Shown piece after piece: positions 53,952-63,399 of a stretch of DNA of 64,000 nt (the stretch's first letter is position 1; each line of letters opens with the position of its first letter). The notes under the pieces were generated by a model. It made no database searches, was not told where the DNA came from, and saw only the letters and a list, made by a program, of their open reading frames with translations. The DNA is taken from positions 1-64,000 of the forward strand of contig CAIQOV010000002.1 of the NCBI GenBank assembly GCA_903873585.1. The letters are read 5' to 3'. This DNA is from an uncultured Rhodobacterales bacterium. Lineage in GTDB: Bacteria; Pseudomonadota; Alphaproteobacteria; Rhodobacterales; Rhodobacteraceae. A program made the translations under genes and the position numbers.

Positions 53952-53995
53952 TCTATAGTTTGCTGTCAGCAGTTTACCCCATACAGCATATGGGG
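53952..53995 (-). promoter_or_regulatory. Inverted repeat and candidate -10 upstream of gyrA
   Basis: A perfect inverted repeat CCCCATA-CAGCA-TATGGGG (53977-53995) lies upstream of a TATAGA (-10-like; minus strand, 53952-53957), about 26 bases before the gyrA start. A matching -35 is weak, as is common for supercoiling-sensitive promoters. The palindrome may be an operator or may serve as the end of the opposing AlkD-like gene region. Confidence 0.4.
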
Positions 53996-54031
53996 TGCAA
54001 GGACTGCTGGCATTTTGCGGCAATTGGCGCG

Positions 54032-54760
54032 CTATTCGGCGGTTTCTTGGCCGTCAGGCGGGGTTTCGGGGTTCAATTGCCCCTCTTCCAGATACTTCGA
54101 CGCCTCTTTGCGCGCCCAAGTTTTCATATGCGGCCCGTTTTCGGCCAGCCAAAGGGCAGCACGTTCGGGCGCGTGTTTGGAAAGATCACGCAGCCACCAT
54201 GCGATGGATTTTTGGATGAACCAATCCTTGTCGCTGCAATACAAGGCACACCAGCCCAAAACCCGCTCGCGCGCGGCGAGGTCTGCGGGTTTGGGGAAGT
54301 TTTGCTTTGTCCAACCCAAGGTCATCACCAAGGCAGCACGGCGGGCCCACATATTGGGGTGGGTGGTCCACGCTTCGACCTGATCCAAGCGCGAGGGGTC
54401 GGCCATCAACCGCCGTGCGCCTGCCGCACAGGCGTGGTCGGCGATGGCCCAAGCGTCAAACCCCGGCACCCATGAGGCGATCAAGTGCCAAACGCTGTCA
54501 TCGTCGGTAATGCGCGCTTGGGTCAGCAATTTGGCGGCGGCCACCTTGGCTTCGTGAACGTTGCTGTCCCACAGGCCAGAGGCGAGTGCCACGCGGTCTT
54601 GCAGCGCAAGATCAGCGCGCCATGCTGTGGCAAGGTCGGTGATCTGGGGCACACTGACGCCCAGATAGCGGCGATCTACCTTGTGATAGGCGGCTGATCC
54701 TGCGGCGGCTTCAGCAGTGCCCAAGGCCTCTAGGGCTGCGATTGCGTCTTGCAGGGTCAT
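54032..54760 (-). CDS. AlkD-like DNA alkylation repair protein
   Basis: The 242-residue all-helical protein matches the AlkD HEAT-like glycosylase family: YLGVSVPQITDLATAW, SNVHEAKVAAAKLL, FDAWAIADHACAA and DKDWFIQKSIAWWLRDLSKH, the last containing aromatic residues that line the lesion pocket. AlkD excises N3- and N7-alkylpurines without base flipping. Its ATG overlaps the glmS stop (ATGA). The longer in-frame extension upstream is inside glmS and rejected. Confidence 0.9.
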   Translation of the reverse strand: MTLQDAIAALEALGTAEAAAGSAAYHKVDRRYLGVSVPQITDLATAWRADLALQDRVALASGLWDSNVHEAKVAAAKLLTQARITDDDSVWHLIASWVPGFDAWAIADHACAAGARRLMADPSRLDQVEAWTTHPNMWARRAALVMTLGWTKQNFPKPADLAARERVLGWCALYCSDKDWFIQKSIAWWLRDLSKHAPERAALWLAENGPHMKTWARKEASKYLEEGQLNPETPPDGQETAE

Positions 54761-56568
54761 TCGACTGTCACCGATTTGGCTAGGTTGCGGGGTTGGTCGA
54801 CATCGGTGCCTTTGGCGATGGCGGTGAAATAGGCAAGCTGTTGGGCGGGCACGGCGTAAAGGATCGGCGCGAAAATCCCCGCTTCGGGCATCTTTAGGGC
54901 GCGCCACACGCCTTTGCCGGCTTCATCTACCCCCCTAGCGTCAGATATCAGCAGCACCTTGCCGTGGCGGGCCATCACCTCTTGCATATTCGACACGGTT
55001 TTGTCGAACAGCGCATCGCGCGGGGCCAGCACGATCACGGGCACTTTAGCGTCAATCAGCGCAATCGGCCCGTGCTTCAACTCGCCCGAGGCGTAGCCTT
55101 CGGCATGGATATAGCTGATTTCTTTCAGCTTTAAAGCACCTTCCAAGGCCAGCGGATACATCGCCCCGCGCCCCAAGAACAACACATCCTGCGCCTTGGC
55201 CAGATCGTCGGCGATCTTGGCGATCTCGTCCGACAGGCCCAAGGCGTGGTTCATCAGGCCGGGCAGGGCGGCCAGATCGGTCAGGTGCTGCGCCAGTTGG
55301 GCGGCATCCACACGCCCACGATCAACACCCGCTTTCAGCGCCAAAAGCGCCAGCGTGATCAACTGGCAGGTGAAAGCCTTGGTGGAAGCCACGCCCACCT
55401 CGACCCCCGCCATGATCGGCAGGGCCAAATCCGCCTCGCGCGCGATGGAGGATGTGGGCACGTTCACCACAGCGACAATCTTGGCGACCTTGTCTTTGGC
55501 ATAGCGCAGGGCGGCCAAAGTGTCGGCGGTTTCGCCCGATTGGCTGACAAACAGCGCCCATGATGTGTGCGACAGCGGCGGTTCGCGGTAGCGGAATTCT
55601 GATGCGATATCGACATCCACGGGCAGGCCCGCGACCTGTTCGAACCAGTACTTCGCGACATGGCAGGCAAAAGACGCTGTGCCGCAGGCGACCAGCGTCA
55701 AACGGTCAACCCCGTGGAAATCCACCGCTGCGGGCAGGTTTATGGCACCGTTTCGAATATAGTGCTTCAGCGCATCGGCGATCACCACGGGCTGTTCGGC
55801 AATCTCTTTGGCCATGAAATGCTTATAACCGGCCTTTTCGATGCGCGTGGCGTCAATTTGAATGCGGGTTTCGGCGCGGTTGGCCAAGCTGTCGGCTTGA
55901 TCGTAAATCGTGGCCCCTTGGCGGGTGATGACGGCCCAATCGCCCTCGTCCAGATAGGTGATCCGGTCAGTCATGGGGGCAAGAGCGATGGCGTCTGACC
56001 CGACAAACATCTCACCCTCGCCGTGCCCGATGGCGAGTGGAGAGCCTTTGCGCGCGGCGATCATCAGATCGTCTTCGCCGGCAAACAAAAAGCACAAGGC
56101 AAAGGCCCCGTGCAGGCGTTTGAGCGTGGCTTTTGCCGCCTCAACCGGCGCAAGCCCCTGATCCATAAAGTGGCGCGTCAGAAGGGCGACTGTTTCGGTG
56201 TCGGTTTCTGATTCAAAGCTTAAGCCCGCCGCCGTCAACTCTGCCCGCAGCTCACGGAAGTTTTCGATAATGCCGTTATGCACCACCGCCACAGGGCCCG
56301 ATGCATGGGGATGCGCGTTTTGCGTGGTGGCAGCGCCGTGCGTGGCCCAGCGGGTGTGGCCGATGCCCGATTTGCCCGCCAGCGGATGGTGCACCAGCAG
56401 GTCTGACAGGTTCACCAGCTTGCCCACAGCGCGCCTGCGATCCAGCACGCCGTGGTTCACCGTGGCGATGCCTGCGGAATCATAGCCGCGATATTCAAGG
56501 CGCTTGAGCGCCTCTACCAACAGGGGCGCTGCTTCATGGCGGCCCAGAACGCCCACAATTCCGCACAT
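54757..56568 (-). CDS. glmS: Glutamine-fructose-6-phosphate aminotransferase GlmS
   Basis: GlmS makes glucosamine-6-phosphate, the first step to UDP-GlcNAc for peptidoglycan and LPS. The 603-residue enzyme has the Cys2 nucleophile in MCGIVGVLG, the glutaminase domain (GHTRWATHGA), two SIS sugar-isomerase domains (SQSGETADTLAAL, STKAFTCQL) and the C-terminal AKSVTVE. No glmS ribozyme or sRNA site was seen. The start overlaps the glmU stop (TAATG). Confidence 0.97.
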   Translation of the reverse strand: MCGIVGVLGRHEAAPLLVEALKRLEYRGYDSAGIATVNHGVLDRRRAVGKLVNLSDLLVHHPLAGKSGIGHTRWATHGAATTQNAHPHASGPVAVVHNGIIENFRELRAELTAAGLSFESETDTETVALLTRHFMDQGLAPVEAAKATLKRLHGAFALCFLFAGEDDLMIAARKGSPLAIGHGEGEMFVGSDAIALAPMTDRITYLDEGDWAVITRQGATIYDQADSLANRAETRIQIDATRIEKAGYKHFMAKEIAEQPVVIADALKHYIRNGAINLPAAVDFHGVDRLTLVACGTASFACHVAKYWFEQVAGLPVDVDIASEFRYREPPLSHTSWALFVSQSGETADTLAALRYAKDKVAKIVAVVNVPTSSIAREADLALPIMAGVEVGVASTKAFTCQLITLALLALKAGVDRGRVDAAQLAQHLTDLAALPGLMNHALGLSDEIAKIADDLAKAQDVLFLGRGAMYPLALEGALKLKEISYIHAEGYASGELKHGPIALIDAKVPVIVLAPRDALFDKTVSNMQEVMARHGKVLLISDARGVDEAGKGVWRALKMPEAGIFAPILYAVPAQQLAYFTAIAKGTDVDQPRNLAKSVTVE

Positions 56569-57917
56569 TATGCTTTGCCTTTCGCCGCTTTGATGGCTTT
56601 CAAACGGTCAAACAATTTCACCGCCAACCCCGCTTTGTTCACCTGCGGCGCGCGGCCCAAGGCCACGGCCCCTGCGGGCACGTCTTGGGTGATGACAGAC
56701 CCTGACCCTGTGAGCGCGCCGTCGCCCACGGTGACGGGGGCGACCAGCATCGTATCAGAGCCGATGAAGACGTTTTTGCCAATCTCGGTATGGTGCTTCA
56801 TCACACCGTCATAGTTGCAGGTCACGGTTCCTGCGCCGATATTGGTGAACTCGCCCACATGGGCGTCGCCAATATAGGTCAGATGGCCAACCTTAACGCC
56901 TTCATCCAGCACGGCGTTCTTGATTTCGACAAAGTTGCCAACATGCACATCTTCAGCCAATTCCGCCCCCGGCCGTAAGCGGGCAAAGGGGCCGACGGTT
57001 GCACCGCGAGAGATGTGGCAGCCTTCTAAATGGCAAAAGCCCTTGATGTCGGCCCCCGATTCCACCGTGACGGCAGGGCCGAAGATGACGTGGGGGCCGA
57101 TGGTGGCATCGCGGCCAACCCATGTATCTAGGGCGAAATAAACCGTGTCGGGGGCTGTCAGCGTGACACCGTTTTCCAAAGCGTCAAACCGCGCGCGGGT
57201 TTGAAAGGCGGCTTCTGCGGCAGCGAGTTGGTGGCGGGTGTTGATGCCCAGAGTTTCACCCTCAGCGCAGGTGACATAGCCCACCGACAGGCCTTGGGCA
57301 CGGGCGAGGGCCACGATATCGGTCAGATAGTATTCCCCCGCCACATTGGCATTGCCAACCTTTGCCACCAGATCAAACAGCGTGCTGGCCTGCGCGCAAA
57401 CGACGCCAGAGTTGCACAAGGTGATGGCGCGCTGCGCCTCAGTTGCGTCTTTGTATTCGACAATTTCCGCCAACTGATCGCCCTGCACGATCAATCGGCC
57501 ATACCGGCCCGGATCAGCCGCTTGAAAGCCCAACACCACCACGGCATGGGTGGCGCGGGCTTCCATCATAGCGGCCAAGGTTTCAGGGCGCACAAAAGGC
57601 GTGTCGCCATAAAGCACAATCGCCTCACCCTCGGCCTTGGCCAAAAGGGGGGCGGCTTGGGCCACGGCATGGGCTGTGCCCAGTTGGGGGTCTTGCACGA
57701 CAGTCTCGTAAGCCTCGTCAAAGGCAAGGGTTGCTTTGGCGACCGCTTCCGCCTCGTGCCCTGTCACCACCACAACCCGCGAAGGCTCCAGCGAACGCGC
57801 CGCCGAAAGCGCATGGTGCAGCATCGGCACGCCGGCCAAAGGGTGCAGCACCTTGGGCAGGTCGGAATTCATCCGCGTGCCCATGCCCGCCGCCAAAACA
57901 ATCACTGAAACCTGCAT
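56568..57917 (-). CDS. glmU: Bifunctional UDP-GlcNAc pyrophosphorylase GlmU
   Basis: GlmU acetylates glucosamine-1-phosphate and then couples it to UTP. The 449-residue protein has the uridylyltransferase motif VLAAGMGTRMNS, YGDTPFVRP, then a left-handed beta-helix of hexapeptide repeats with LEGCHISRGATVGPFARLRP and the acetyltransferase catalytic His region GHLTYIGDAHVGE. Start at 57917 is the conserved MQVSVIV. The glmU-glmS pair supplies cell-wall precursors. Confidence 0.96.
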   Translation of the reverse strand: MQVSVIVLAAGMGTRMNSDLPKVLHPLAGVPMLHHALSAARSLEPSRVVVVTGHEAEAVAKATLAFDEAYETVVQDPQLGTAHAVAQAAPLLAKAEGEAIVLYGDTPFVRPETLAAMMEARATHAVVVLGFQAADPGRYGRLIVQGDQLAEIVEYKDATEAQRAITLCNSGVVCAQASTLFDLVAKVGNANVAGEYYLTDIVALARAQGLSVGYVTCAEGETLGINTRHQLAAAEAAFQTRARFDALENGVTLTAPDTVYFALDTWVGRDATIGPHVIFGPAVTVESGADIKGFCHLEGCHISRGATVGPFARLRPGAELAEDVHVGNFVEIKNAVLDEGVKVGHLTYIGDAHVGEFTNIGAGTVTCNYDGVMKHHTEIGKNVFIGSDTMLVAPVTVGDGALTGSGSVITQDVPAGAVALGRAPQVNKAGLAVKLFDRLKAIKAAKGKA

Positions 57918-58008
57918 CTGCCTCTTTCCTTTATTCTTACCCCGTTTTACCCCGCAGGGGGGCGACAGCAAGGGGGCATGGGTTCACGCCATGTTACAGG
58001 GGGGCGGG

Positions 58009-58671
58009 ATGCGCACAGTGGTTTTTGATCTTGATGGCACGCTGGCAGACACCAGCGCTGACCTGTTGGCTGCGGCCAATGCTTGCTTTGTCGAACTGGG
58101 GCATAAAGCGCCCTTGGGGGCTGCTGATAGCCTGACGGCCTTTCACGGCGGGCGGGCCATGCTGCGCTTGGGGTTTGACAGGCTGGGTGTGGCGTGGGGC
58201 GAGGATGACATTTCCCGCGAATACCCGCGTTTGCTGGCAACCTATGCCGATGTGCTAGACCGTGAAACGCGGCTTTACCCCGGTGCGGTGGAGGCCGTGC
58301 AAGACTTGCGCGCTTTGGGCTATGCCACGGCCATTTGCACCAATAAGCCCGAAGGCTTGGCGGTGGAACTGGTGAAGCGTTTGGGCATTGCGCCCTTGTT
58401 CGGCGCGCTGATCGGCGCTGATACCTTCCCCCTGCGCAAGCCCGACCCGATGCCCTACCGCGCTGCGGTGGAACGGGCGGGGGGCTCTGTGGCGCGATCG
58501 TTCCTGATCGGCGATACGCAAACCGATCATGACACGGCGCGCGCGGCAGGTGTGCCCATCGTTTTGGTCAGCTTTGGCCCCGAAGGCCAAGGCGTTGCGC
58601 GGCTAAATCCCGATGCGCTGCTGCACCACTACGCCGACCTGCCCGCGCTTGCCCAAAAGCTGATTTCCTGA
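58009..58671 (+). CDS. gph: HAD-family phosphoglycolate phosphatase-like protein
   Basis: The 220-residue protein has HAD motif I VVFDLDGTLADT, motif II ICTNKPEG, motif III lysine in PLRKPDPMPYRAA and motif IV IGDTQTDHDTARAAG, with a helical cap of subclass I. Gph removes 2-phosphoglycolate made by oxygenase reactions or DNA repair. AGGGGG precedes the ATG at 58009; an ATG at 57991 is less likely. Divergent from glmU. Confidence 0.88.
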   Translation: MRTVVFDLDGTLADTSADLLAAANACFVELGHKAPLGAADSLTAFHGGRAMLRLGFDRLGVAWGEDDISREYPRLLATYADVLDRETRLYPGAVEAVQDLRALGYATAICTNKPEGLAVELVKRLGIAPLFGALIGADTFPLRKPDPMPYRAAVERAGGSVARSFLIGDTQTDHDTARAAGVPIVLVSFGPEGQGVARLNPDALLHHYADLPALAQKLIS

Positions 58672-58704
58672 AAGAAGCGGGCCTAGACCCGCGCAGGAGA
58701 CGCC

Positions 58705-59949
58705 ATGACCACCCCTCACCCCACCCCCATTTCGCGCCACGCCGTGACGTTCATTTTTGTCACCGTGCTGCTGGATATGGTGGGCTTTGGCATCATCATT
58801 CCGGTGCTGCCCAAGCTGATCGGCACCGTGGCGGATGTGTCTTTGGCGGAAGCTGCAAAGATTGGCGGCTGGATGGCGGCGGGCTATTCGATTGCGCAGT
58901 TTGCCTTTGGGCCCTTGCTGGGCAACCTGTCAGACCGCTTTGGCCGCAGACCCTTGCTTTTGCTGGCCATCTTGGGCCTTGGTTTGGACTTTCTGGCTCA
59001 GGCTTGGGCCCCTACGACGGGTTGGCTGTTTGCGGGGCGTATCCTCGCGGGCCTGTGCGGGGCGTCTTGGGTGATTGCCAACGCCTATATCGCGGATGTG
59101 ACAGCGCCCGAAGATCGCGGCAAGGCGTTTGGCATGATGGGGGCGGCCTTTGGTTTGGGCTTTATCATCGGGCCGGTGATCGGCGGGCTGCTGGGAGAGT
59201 TCGGTGCAAGGGTGCCGTTTTATGTGGCCGCAGGCGTGTCAGGGGTGAACCTGATCTACGGCTATGTCGTGCTGCCCGAAACCCTCACCGCCGCCAACCG
59301 CCGCCCGTTTGACTTGGCGCGGGCCAATCCGTTTGGGGCGTTCAAGATCTTTGGCCAATATAAGGGCGTCTTGCCGCTGTGCTTGGTGCTGGCGCTGTTT
59401 TTCTTTTTCTCCTCGGTCTATCCGGCCATCTGGGCCTTTTGGGGCAAGGTGCGCTTTGGCTGGTCAGAGGCGATGATCGGCGTGACCTTGGCCGTCTTTG
59501 GCGTGGTGATTGCAGCCTTCCAAGGCGGGCTAACGGGGCGGTTTGTGAAGCTGTTTGGCGATCAGGGCACGGTGATTTTGGGCTTTATCTCGGCCATTGT
59601 GGTGGGGGTGGGATACGGGGTGACGGGATCACTGGCGGTGGTGTTCTTGCTGATGGTGGTTCACGGGCCAGAAGGGTTTATCAACCCGCTTTTGACAGCG
59701 CGCATGTCAAAGCGTGTGCCAGAAAATGCGCAGGGCGAGTTGCAGGGCGGAATCTCGGCCATCACCAATATCGCAATGCTGGCGGGCACGGTGTTTTACG
59801 CGCAGGTCTTTGGGTACTTCATGTCACCGACAGCCCCTTTCCAATCGCCCAACGTGGCCTATTATCTGACGGGGGCCGGCATGACCCTGACCTTTGGGCT
59901 GTTTTTATGGGTGTCAGCCCGCGACCGTGAAGGGGCAAGCGCATCATGA
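58705..59949 (+). CDS. MFS transporter, TetA-like (TCR/Tet family)
   Basis: The 414-residue protein has 12 predicted helices and the drug/proton antiporter motif GNLSDRFGRRP in loop 2-3 plus LLDMVGFGIIIPVLPKLI in helix 1 and GLGFIIGPVIGG in helix 5, as in tetracycline-type exporters. Resistance is not implied; such chromosomal members have unknown substrates. AGGAG precedes the ATG. The stop overlaps the start of the DegT gene (ATGA), linking export and sugar-amine chemistry. Confidence 0.9.
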   Translation: MTTPHPTPISRHAVTFIFVTVLLDMVGFGIIIPVLPKLIGTVADVSLAEAAKIGGWMAAGYSIAQFAFGPLLGNLSDRFGRRPLLLLAILGLGLDFLAQAWAPTTGWLFAGRILAGLCGASWVIANAYIADVTAPEDRGKAFGMMGAAFGLGFIIGPVIGGLLGEFGARVPFYVAAGVSGVNLIYGYVVLPETLTAANRRPFDLARANPFGAFKIFGQYKGVLPLCLVLALFFFFSSVYPAIWAFWGKVRFGWSEAMIGVTLAVFGVVIAAFQGGLTGRFVKLFGDQGTVILGFISAIVVGVGYGVTGSLAVVFLLMVVHGPEGFINPLLTARMSKRVPENAQGELQGGISAITNIAMLAGTVFYAQVFGYFMSPTAPFQSPNVAYYLTGAGMTLTFGLFLWVSARDREGASAS

Positions 59950-61178
59950 GCGAGGTTTTCACCGGCAATTTCACCCAGCAAGAGCCGATCCCGGAAGAGG
60001 GCATCGAGGCCGCTTTGGCCGTGCTGCGCAGTGGCCGTTTGCACCGCTACAATACGGCTGCGGGCGAGGTGGCGCAAACAGCCCTGCTTGAGGAAGAGTT
60101 CGCAGCCCTGACGGGGGCGAAATATTGCCTTGCTGTGGCTTCGGGGGGCTATGCTTTGGGCTGTGCGCTGCGTGCGCTGGATATTCAGGCAGGTGAGCCG
60201 GTTTTGACCAACGCTTTCACCTTGGCCCCCGTGCCGGGGGCGATTGCAGCGGTGGGCGGGCGGCCGGTTTTTGTCGAAGTGACCGAAGATCTGGTGATTG
60301 ATCTTGGCGATCTGGAAGCCAAGGCGCGCTTAAGCGGGGCGCGGCTGTTGATGCTAAGCCATATGCGCGGGCATCTGTGCGACATGACGGCGTTGATGGC
60401 GCTGTGCGATGGCTTGGGTGTGCGGGTGATTGAAGACTGCGCTCATACGATGGGGGCTGCGTGGAACGGGGTCGCCTCGGGGCGGCACGGGGTGGTGGCG
60501 TGCTATTCGATGCAGACCTATAAGCACATCAATTCCGGCGAGGGTGGCTTTTTGATCAGCGATGATGCGGCCCTGATGGCGCGCGCGGTGCTGCTGTCGG
60601 GCAGCTATATGCTTTATGCCAAACACCGCGCCGCCCCCCCGCCCGAAGCGTTTGAGGCGGTGCGGATGGTAACCCCCAACGTGTCAGGCCGTATGGACAA
60701 TCTGCGCGCCGCGATCTTACGCCCGCAGCTTAAGGTGCTGGGCGAACGTGTGGCGCGCTGGGAAGTGCTGTACCGCAGACTTGAAGCGGGGCTGGTCGCC
60801 ACGCCGGGGCTGGCGCTGGTGGAACGACCCGAGGCGGAGACCTTTGTGGGATCATCCTTCCAGTTCCGCCTGCCCGACTGGTCGCCCGCGCGCATCGCCT
60901 TATTCTTGCAACGCTGCGTGGCGCGGGGGGTGGAGTTGAAATGGTTCGGCGCGGAGGAGCCTGTGGCCTTCACCTCGCGTTACGATCATTGGCGCTATGC
61001 TGAAGCGCAAAGCCTGCCCCAGACCGACAGGATTTTGGCGGGGCTGATTGATTTGCGCTTGCCGCTGACCTTCACACCGCAAGATTGCGACACCATCGCG
61101 CGCATCCTTCGGGCCGAGGCTTTGAGCGTGGGGCAGGGGCCAGAGCCGGAAGGGGTTTTGGCACCTGCCATTCAATAG
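59946..61178 (+). CDS. DegT/DnrJ/EryC1 family PLP aminotransferase
   Basis: The 410-residue protein has the sugar aminotransferase pattern: CLAVASGGYALGCALRAL, EDCAHTMGAAWNG with PLP-contact Asp, and the lysine motif YSMQTYKHINSGEGG near residue 198. Members convert ketosugar nucleotides to aminosugars or act in antibiotic pathways. No sugar-nucleotide genes are adjacent; instead it is coupled to an MFS exporter, so the product could be an exported small molecule. Substrate unknown. Confidence 0.88.
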   Translation: MSEVFTGNFTQQEPIPEEGIEAALAVLRSGRLHRYNTAAGEVAQTALLEEEFAALTGAKYCLAVASGGYALGCALRALDIQAGEPVLTNAFTLAPVPGAIAAVGGRPVFVEVTEDLVIDLGDLEAKARLSGARLLMLSHMRGHLCDMTALMALCDGLGVRVIEDCAHTMGAAWNGVASGRHGVVACYSMQTYKHINSGEGGFLISDDAALMARAVLLSGSYMLYAKHRAAPPPEAFEAVRMVTPNVSGRMDNLRAAILRPQLKVLGERVARWEVLYRRLEAGLVATPGLALVERPEAETFVGSSFQFRLPDWSPARIALFLQRCVARGVELKWFGAEEPVAFTSRYDHWRYAEAQSLPQTDRILAGLIDLRLPLTFTPQDCDTIARILRAEALSVGQGPEPEGVLAPAIQ

Positions 61179-61195
61179 ATGGCACCCTGTGACAC

Positions 61196-61250
61196 GCAGG
61201 GGGTTTCACACCCCCTGCACCCCCGTGGGATATTTGGGCAAGTATGAAAG
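61196..61250 (-). repeat. 3'-end repeat element, copy 3
   Basis: Hairpin GCAGGGGGT-TTCAC-ACCCCCTGC (61196-61218), 6 bases, then core GTGGGATATTTGGGCAAGTA (61225-61244, continuing TGAAAG). It lies 15 bases past the dcd stop codon, in the same orientation to that gene as copies 1 and 2 are to theirs. Confidence 0.75.
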
Positions 61251-61265
61251 GGGAGCGGGGGGGCG

Positions 61266-62348
61266 TTAGGTGAGTTTGAATTGTTTGGCGAGTTTGAGGC
61301 CTTGGCCTTGGTAATTTGAAGAAATGCCTGTGCCGTAAAGCGTGTCAGGGCGTTCGGTCATGGCTTCGTAGACAAGGCGGCCGACGACTTGGCCATGTTC
61401 CAGCACAAAGGGCGCTTCGTGGCAGCGCACTTCCAAAACGCCGCGCGACCCTGTGCCGCCGGCTGCGGCATGGCCAAAGCCCGGGTCAAAGAAGCCTGCG
61501 TAATGCACACGAAATTCGCCGACCATGGCAAGGTAGGGGGCCATTTCGGCAGCGTAGTCGGGCGGGATGGTGACGGCTTCACGGCTGACAAGGATGTAAA
61601 AGGCCCCCGGGTCTAGGATGATCTGGCCATTTGACGCGCGCACCTCTTCCCAGAAATCGCGGGCGGGGTAATGGGCGATGCGGTCAAGATCCACTACGCC
61701 GGTATGGGGCTTGGCGCGGTAGCCCAGAAGGTCGCCTTGGGCGGGGCGCAGGTCGACCGAAAAGCCCAAGCCTTCGGAGATGACAGGGGTGCCAGACACG
61801 AGCGGATCAACGCCGTGCAGGGCGCGCAGTTGATCGTCAGACAGGGTGGCATGGCCATAGCGAAAGCGGATTTGGTTTAACCTTTGGCCCGCGCGCACCA
61901 GCACGGAAAAGCTGCGGGGGCACACTTCGGCATAAAGCGGGCCAGCATAGCCTTCGGGGATACGGTCAAACTCTGCCCCGCCATCGGTGATGGTGCGGGT
62001 GAGCAGATCAAGCCTGCCGGTCGAGGATTTGGCATTGGCCACAGCCGACAGGCCCGCAGGCAGGTTCAGCCGTTCCATCAGGGGCACAACATAGACACAG
62101 CCCTTTTCCAGCACAGCGCCCTTGGTCAGATCAACCTCGTGCATCATGAATTCGTCCAGCCGTGCCGCGACCTTTCGCCCAGCCCCCGCAAGGAACGAGG
62201 CGCGCACGCGGTAAGCCTTTGTTCCCAAGCGCAGATCAAGGCTGGCGGGTTGCACTTGGGCGGGATCAATCGGCAGATCGGCCTTAATCGCGCCTTGGGC
62301 CATCAACAGGCGCAGGCTTTGCGCGGGCAGCACACCGGGGCGGTTCAT
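61266..62348 (-). CDS. dcd: 2'-deoxycytidine 5'-triphosphate deaminase (two-domain form)
   Basis: This 360-residue protein is about twice the length of E. coli Dcd and matches the fused form common in alphaproteobacteria, which deaminates dCTP to dUTP for dTMP synthesis. It shows VQPASLDLRLG at the N-terminus, NAKSSTGRLDLLTRTITDGG with catalytic-type residues, and in the second half FRVHYAGFFDPGFG followed by LEVRCHEAPFVLEHGQ. Transcribed leftward toward the DegT gene. Confidence 0.9.
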   Translation of the reverse strand: MNRPGVLPAQSLRLLMAQGAIKADLPIDPAQVQPASLDLRLGTKAYRVRASFLAGAGRKVAARLDEFMMHEVDLTKGAVLEKGCVYVVPLMERLNLPAGLSAVANAKSSTGRLDLLTRTITDGGAEFDRIPEGYAGPLYAEVCPRSFSVLVRAGQRLNQIRFRYGHATLSDDQLRALHGVDPLVSGTPVISEGLGFSVDLRPAQGDLLGYRAKPHTGVVDLDRIAHYPARDFWEEVRASNGQIILDPGAFYILVSREAVTIPPDYAAEMAPYLAMVGEFRVHYAGFFDPGFGHAAAGGTGSRGVLEVRCHEAPFVLEHGQVVGRLVYEAMTERPDTLYGTGISSNYQGQGLKLAKQFKLT

Positions 62349-62384
62349 GGGCGGGCCTTTCGCGGCAAGACAAGCATTTCAAAC

Positions 62385-62426
62385 AAAAAACCGCCCGCAA
62401 GGCCAGATGCCCCACGGACGGTTTTT
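62385..62426 (-). terminator. Terminator of tRNA-Pro
   Basis: In the minus direction ACCGTCCG pairs with CGGGCGGT (one G-U pair) and a run of six Ts follows (62385-62390). It lies directly after the tRNA 3' end and before dcd. Confidence 0.8.
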
Positions 62427-62430
62427 GCAA

Positions 62431-62508
62431 TGGTCGGGCCGGAGAGATTCGAACTCTCGACCTCCCGCCCCCCAGACGGACGCGCTAACCAGGCTGCGCT
62501 ACGACCCG
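62431..62508 (-). tRNA. tRNA-Pro (anticodon GGG)
   Basis: The minus strand folds as a cloverleaf: acceptor CGGGTCG / CGGCCCG (one T-G pair), D-loop GCGCAGCCTGGTTAGCGC, anticodon arm TCCGT-CTGGGGG-GCGGG giving GGG at positions 34-36 after T33, T-loop GTTCGAATC and an encoded CCA end (62431-62433). It follows the MerR gene, a usual spot in Rhodobacterales. Confidence 0.95.
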
Positions 62509-62587
62509 ACGATGGAGGCGATACATAGCGATAATCCGGGCGGGGGCAAGCGGGAAAATGAGAGCCAGCACACATGGTTGCCCGCCC

Positions 62588-63385
62588 CTAGCTTTGCGGG
62601 CGTGTGGCTTGGGCCATACGGGCGTGCAATTGGCGCAGGCGGTCGTGCAGATCGCGCAGCGCTGGGCTGGTTTGGCCCACAGCGCTCGCGGGCAGGGGCT
62701 GCAACTGGGCGGCCATTTGCGCCAGTTTGTGCAGGGCGGGGGTAGGGGCCGGCAGTGGTGTGGGAAGGGGGATCAGGTCGAAGACGGGGGCCGCATCAAC
62801 CTCGACCCAGATATGCGGGGCTTCGGGGACATCTTCGGCCAGCAAAAGCGGTAACTTGGGTTGTTGGGTGTCGGCCGTTACCACCGTTGGGCGCGGCTTG
62901 CGCGGGCTGGTGGGCGCGCTAGGAACGGCGGTTTCAAGCGGTGATGCGGGCTCTAGCGCAAACAAGGATTGTATCGTGGCCCCCTGCGCTGGCGCTGAAG
63001 GGCTGGCCCGGCGCGGTTGGCCGTTCAGCGGCAGAACCTGCGCTTGGGGCGGGGGTTGTGTGGCTGCGACCGGTTCCAATGCCTGTGCTGCCGCGCGGTC
63101 AAGATCGGCGGGCAGCGCACCGCCGATGGCTGCGACATGGCGCACGCCTTGTTCACGCAACACTTTTTGCACATCGCGGATCGTCAGCCCGTCGATGTGC
63201 AAAAGCTGACGAATGCCGCAAACCAGCGCCACATCAGACGGGCGGTAATAGCGCCGCCCGCCCGCCCGTTTGACAGGCTTGATCTGGGGAAAGCGTGTCT
63301 CCCAAAACCGCAGAACATGGGCGGGGATCGCTATCGCTTCGGCCACTTCTGAAATGGTGCGGAATGCGTCCGGCGCTTTGTCCAT
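62588..63385 (-). CDS. MerR family transcriptional regulator
   Basis: The 265-residue protein has the MerR HTH and wing at the N-terminus ([20 protein letters not shown], then [11 protein letters not shown]) and lacks the cysteines of metal sensors. The C-terminal half is long, Pro/Ala-rich and of low complexity, ending in a helix [15 protein letters not shown]. Signal and targets are unknown. It lies just downstream of ihfA in a conserved fabH-ihfA-merR-tRNA-Pro block. Confidence 0.9.
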   Translation of the reverse strand: MDKAPDAFRTISEVAEAIAIPAHVLRFWETRFPQIKPVKRAGGRRYYRPSDVALVCGIRQLLHIDGLTIRDVQKVLREQGVRHVAAIGGALPADLDRAAAQALEPVAATQPPPQAQVLPLNGQPRRASPSAPAQGATIQSLFALEPASPLETAVPSAPTSPRKPRPTVVTADTQQPKLPLLLAEDVPEAPHIWVEVDAAPVFDLIPLPTPLPAPTPALHKLAQMAAQLQPLPASAVGQTSPALRDLHDRLRQLHARMAQATRPQS

Positions 63386-63399
63386 CCGCTGGCCTGATC

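Noticed and set aside
58705..59949. Tetracycline resistance gene
   Set aside because: Shares the TCR/Tet family motifs, but chromosomal homologues of this kind have many possible substrates; no resistance claim is justified.
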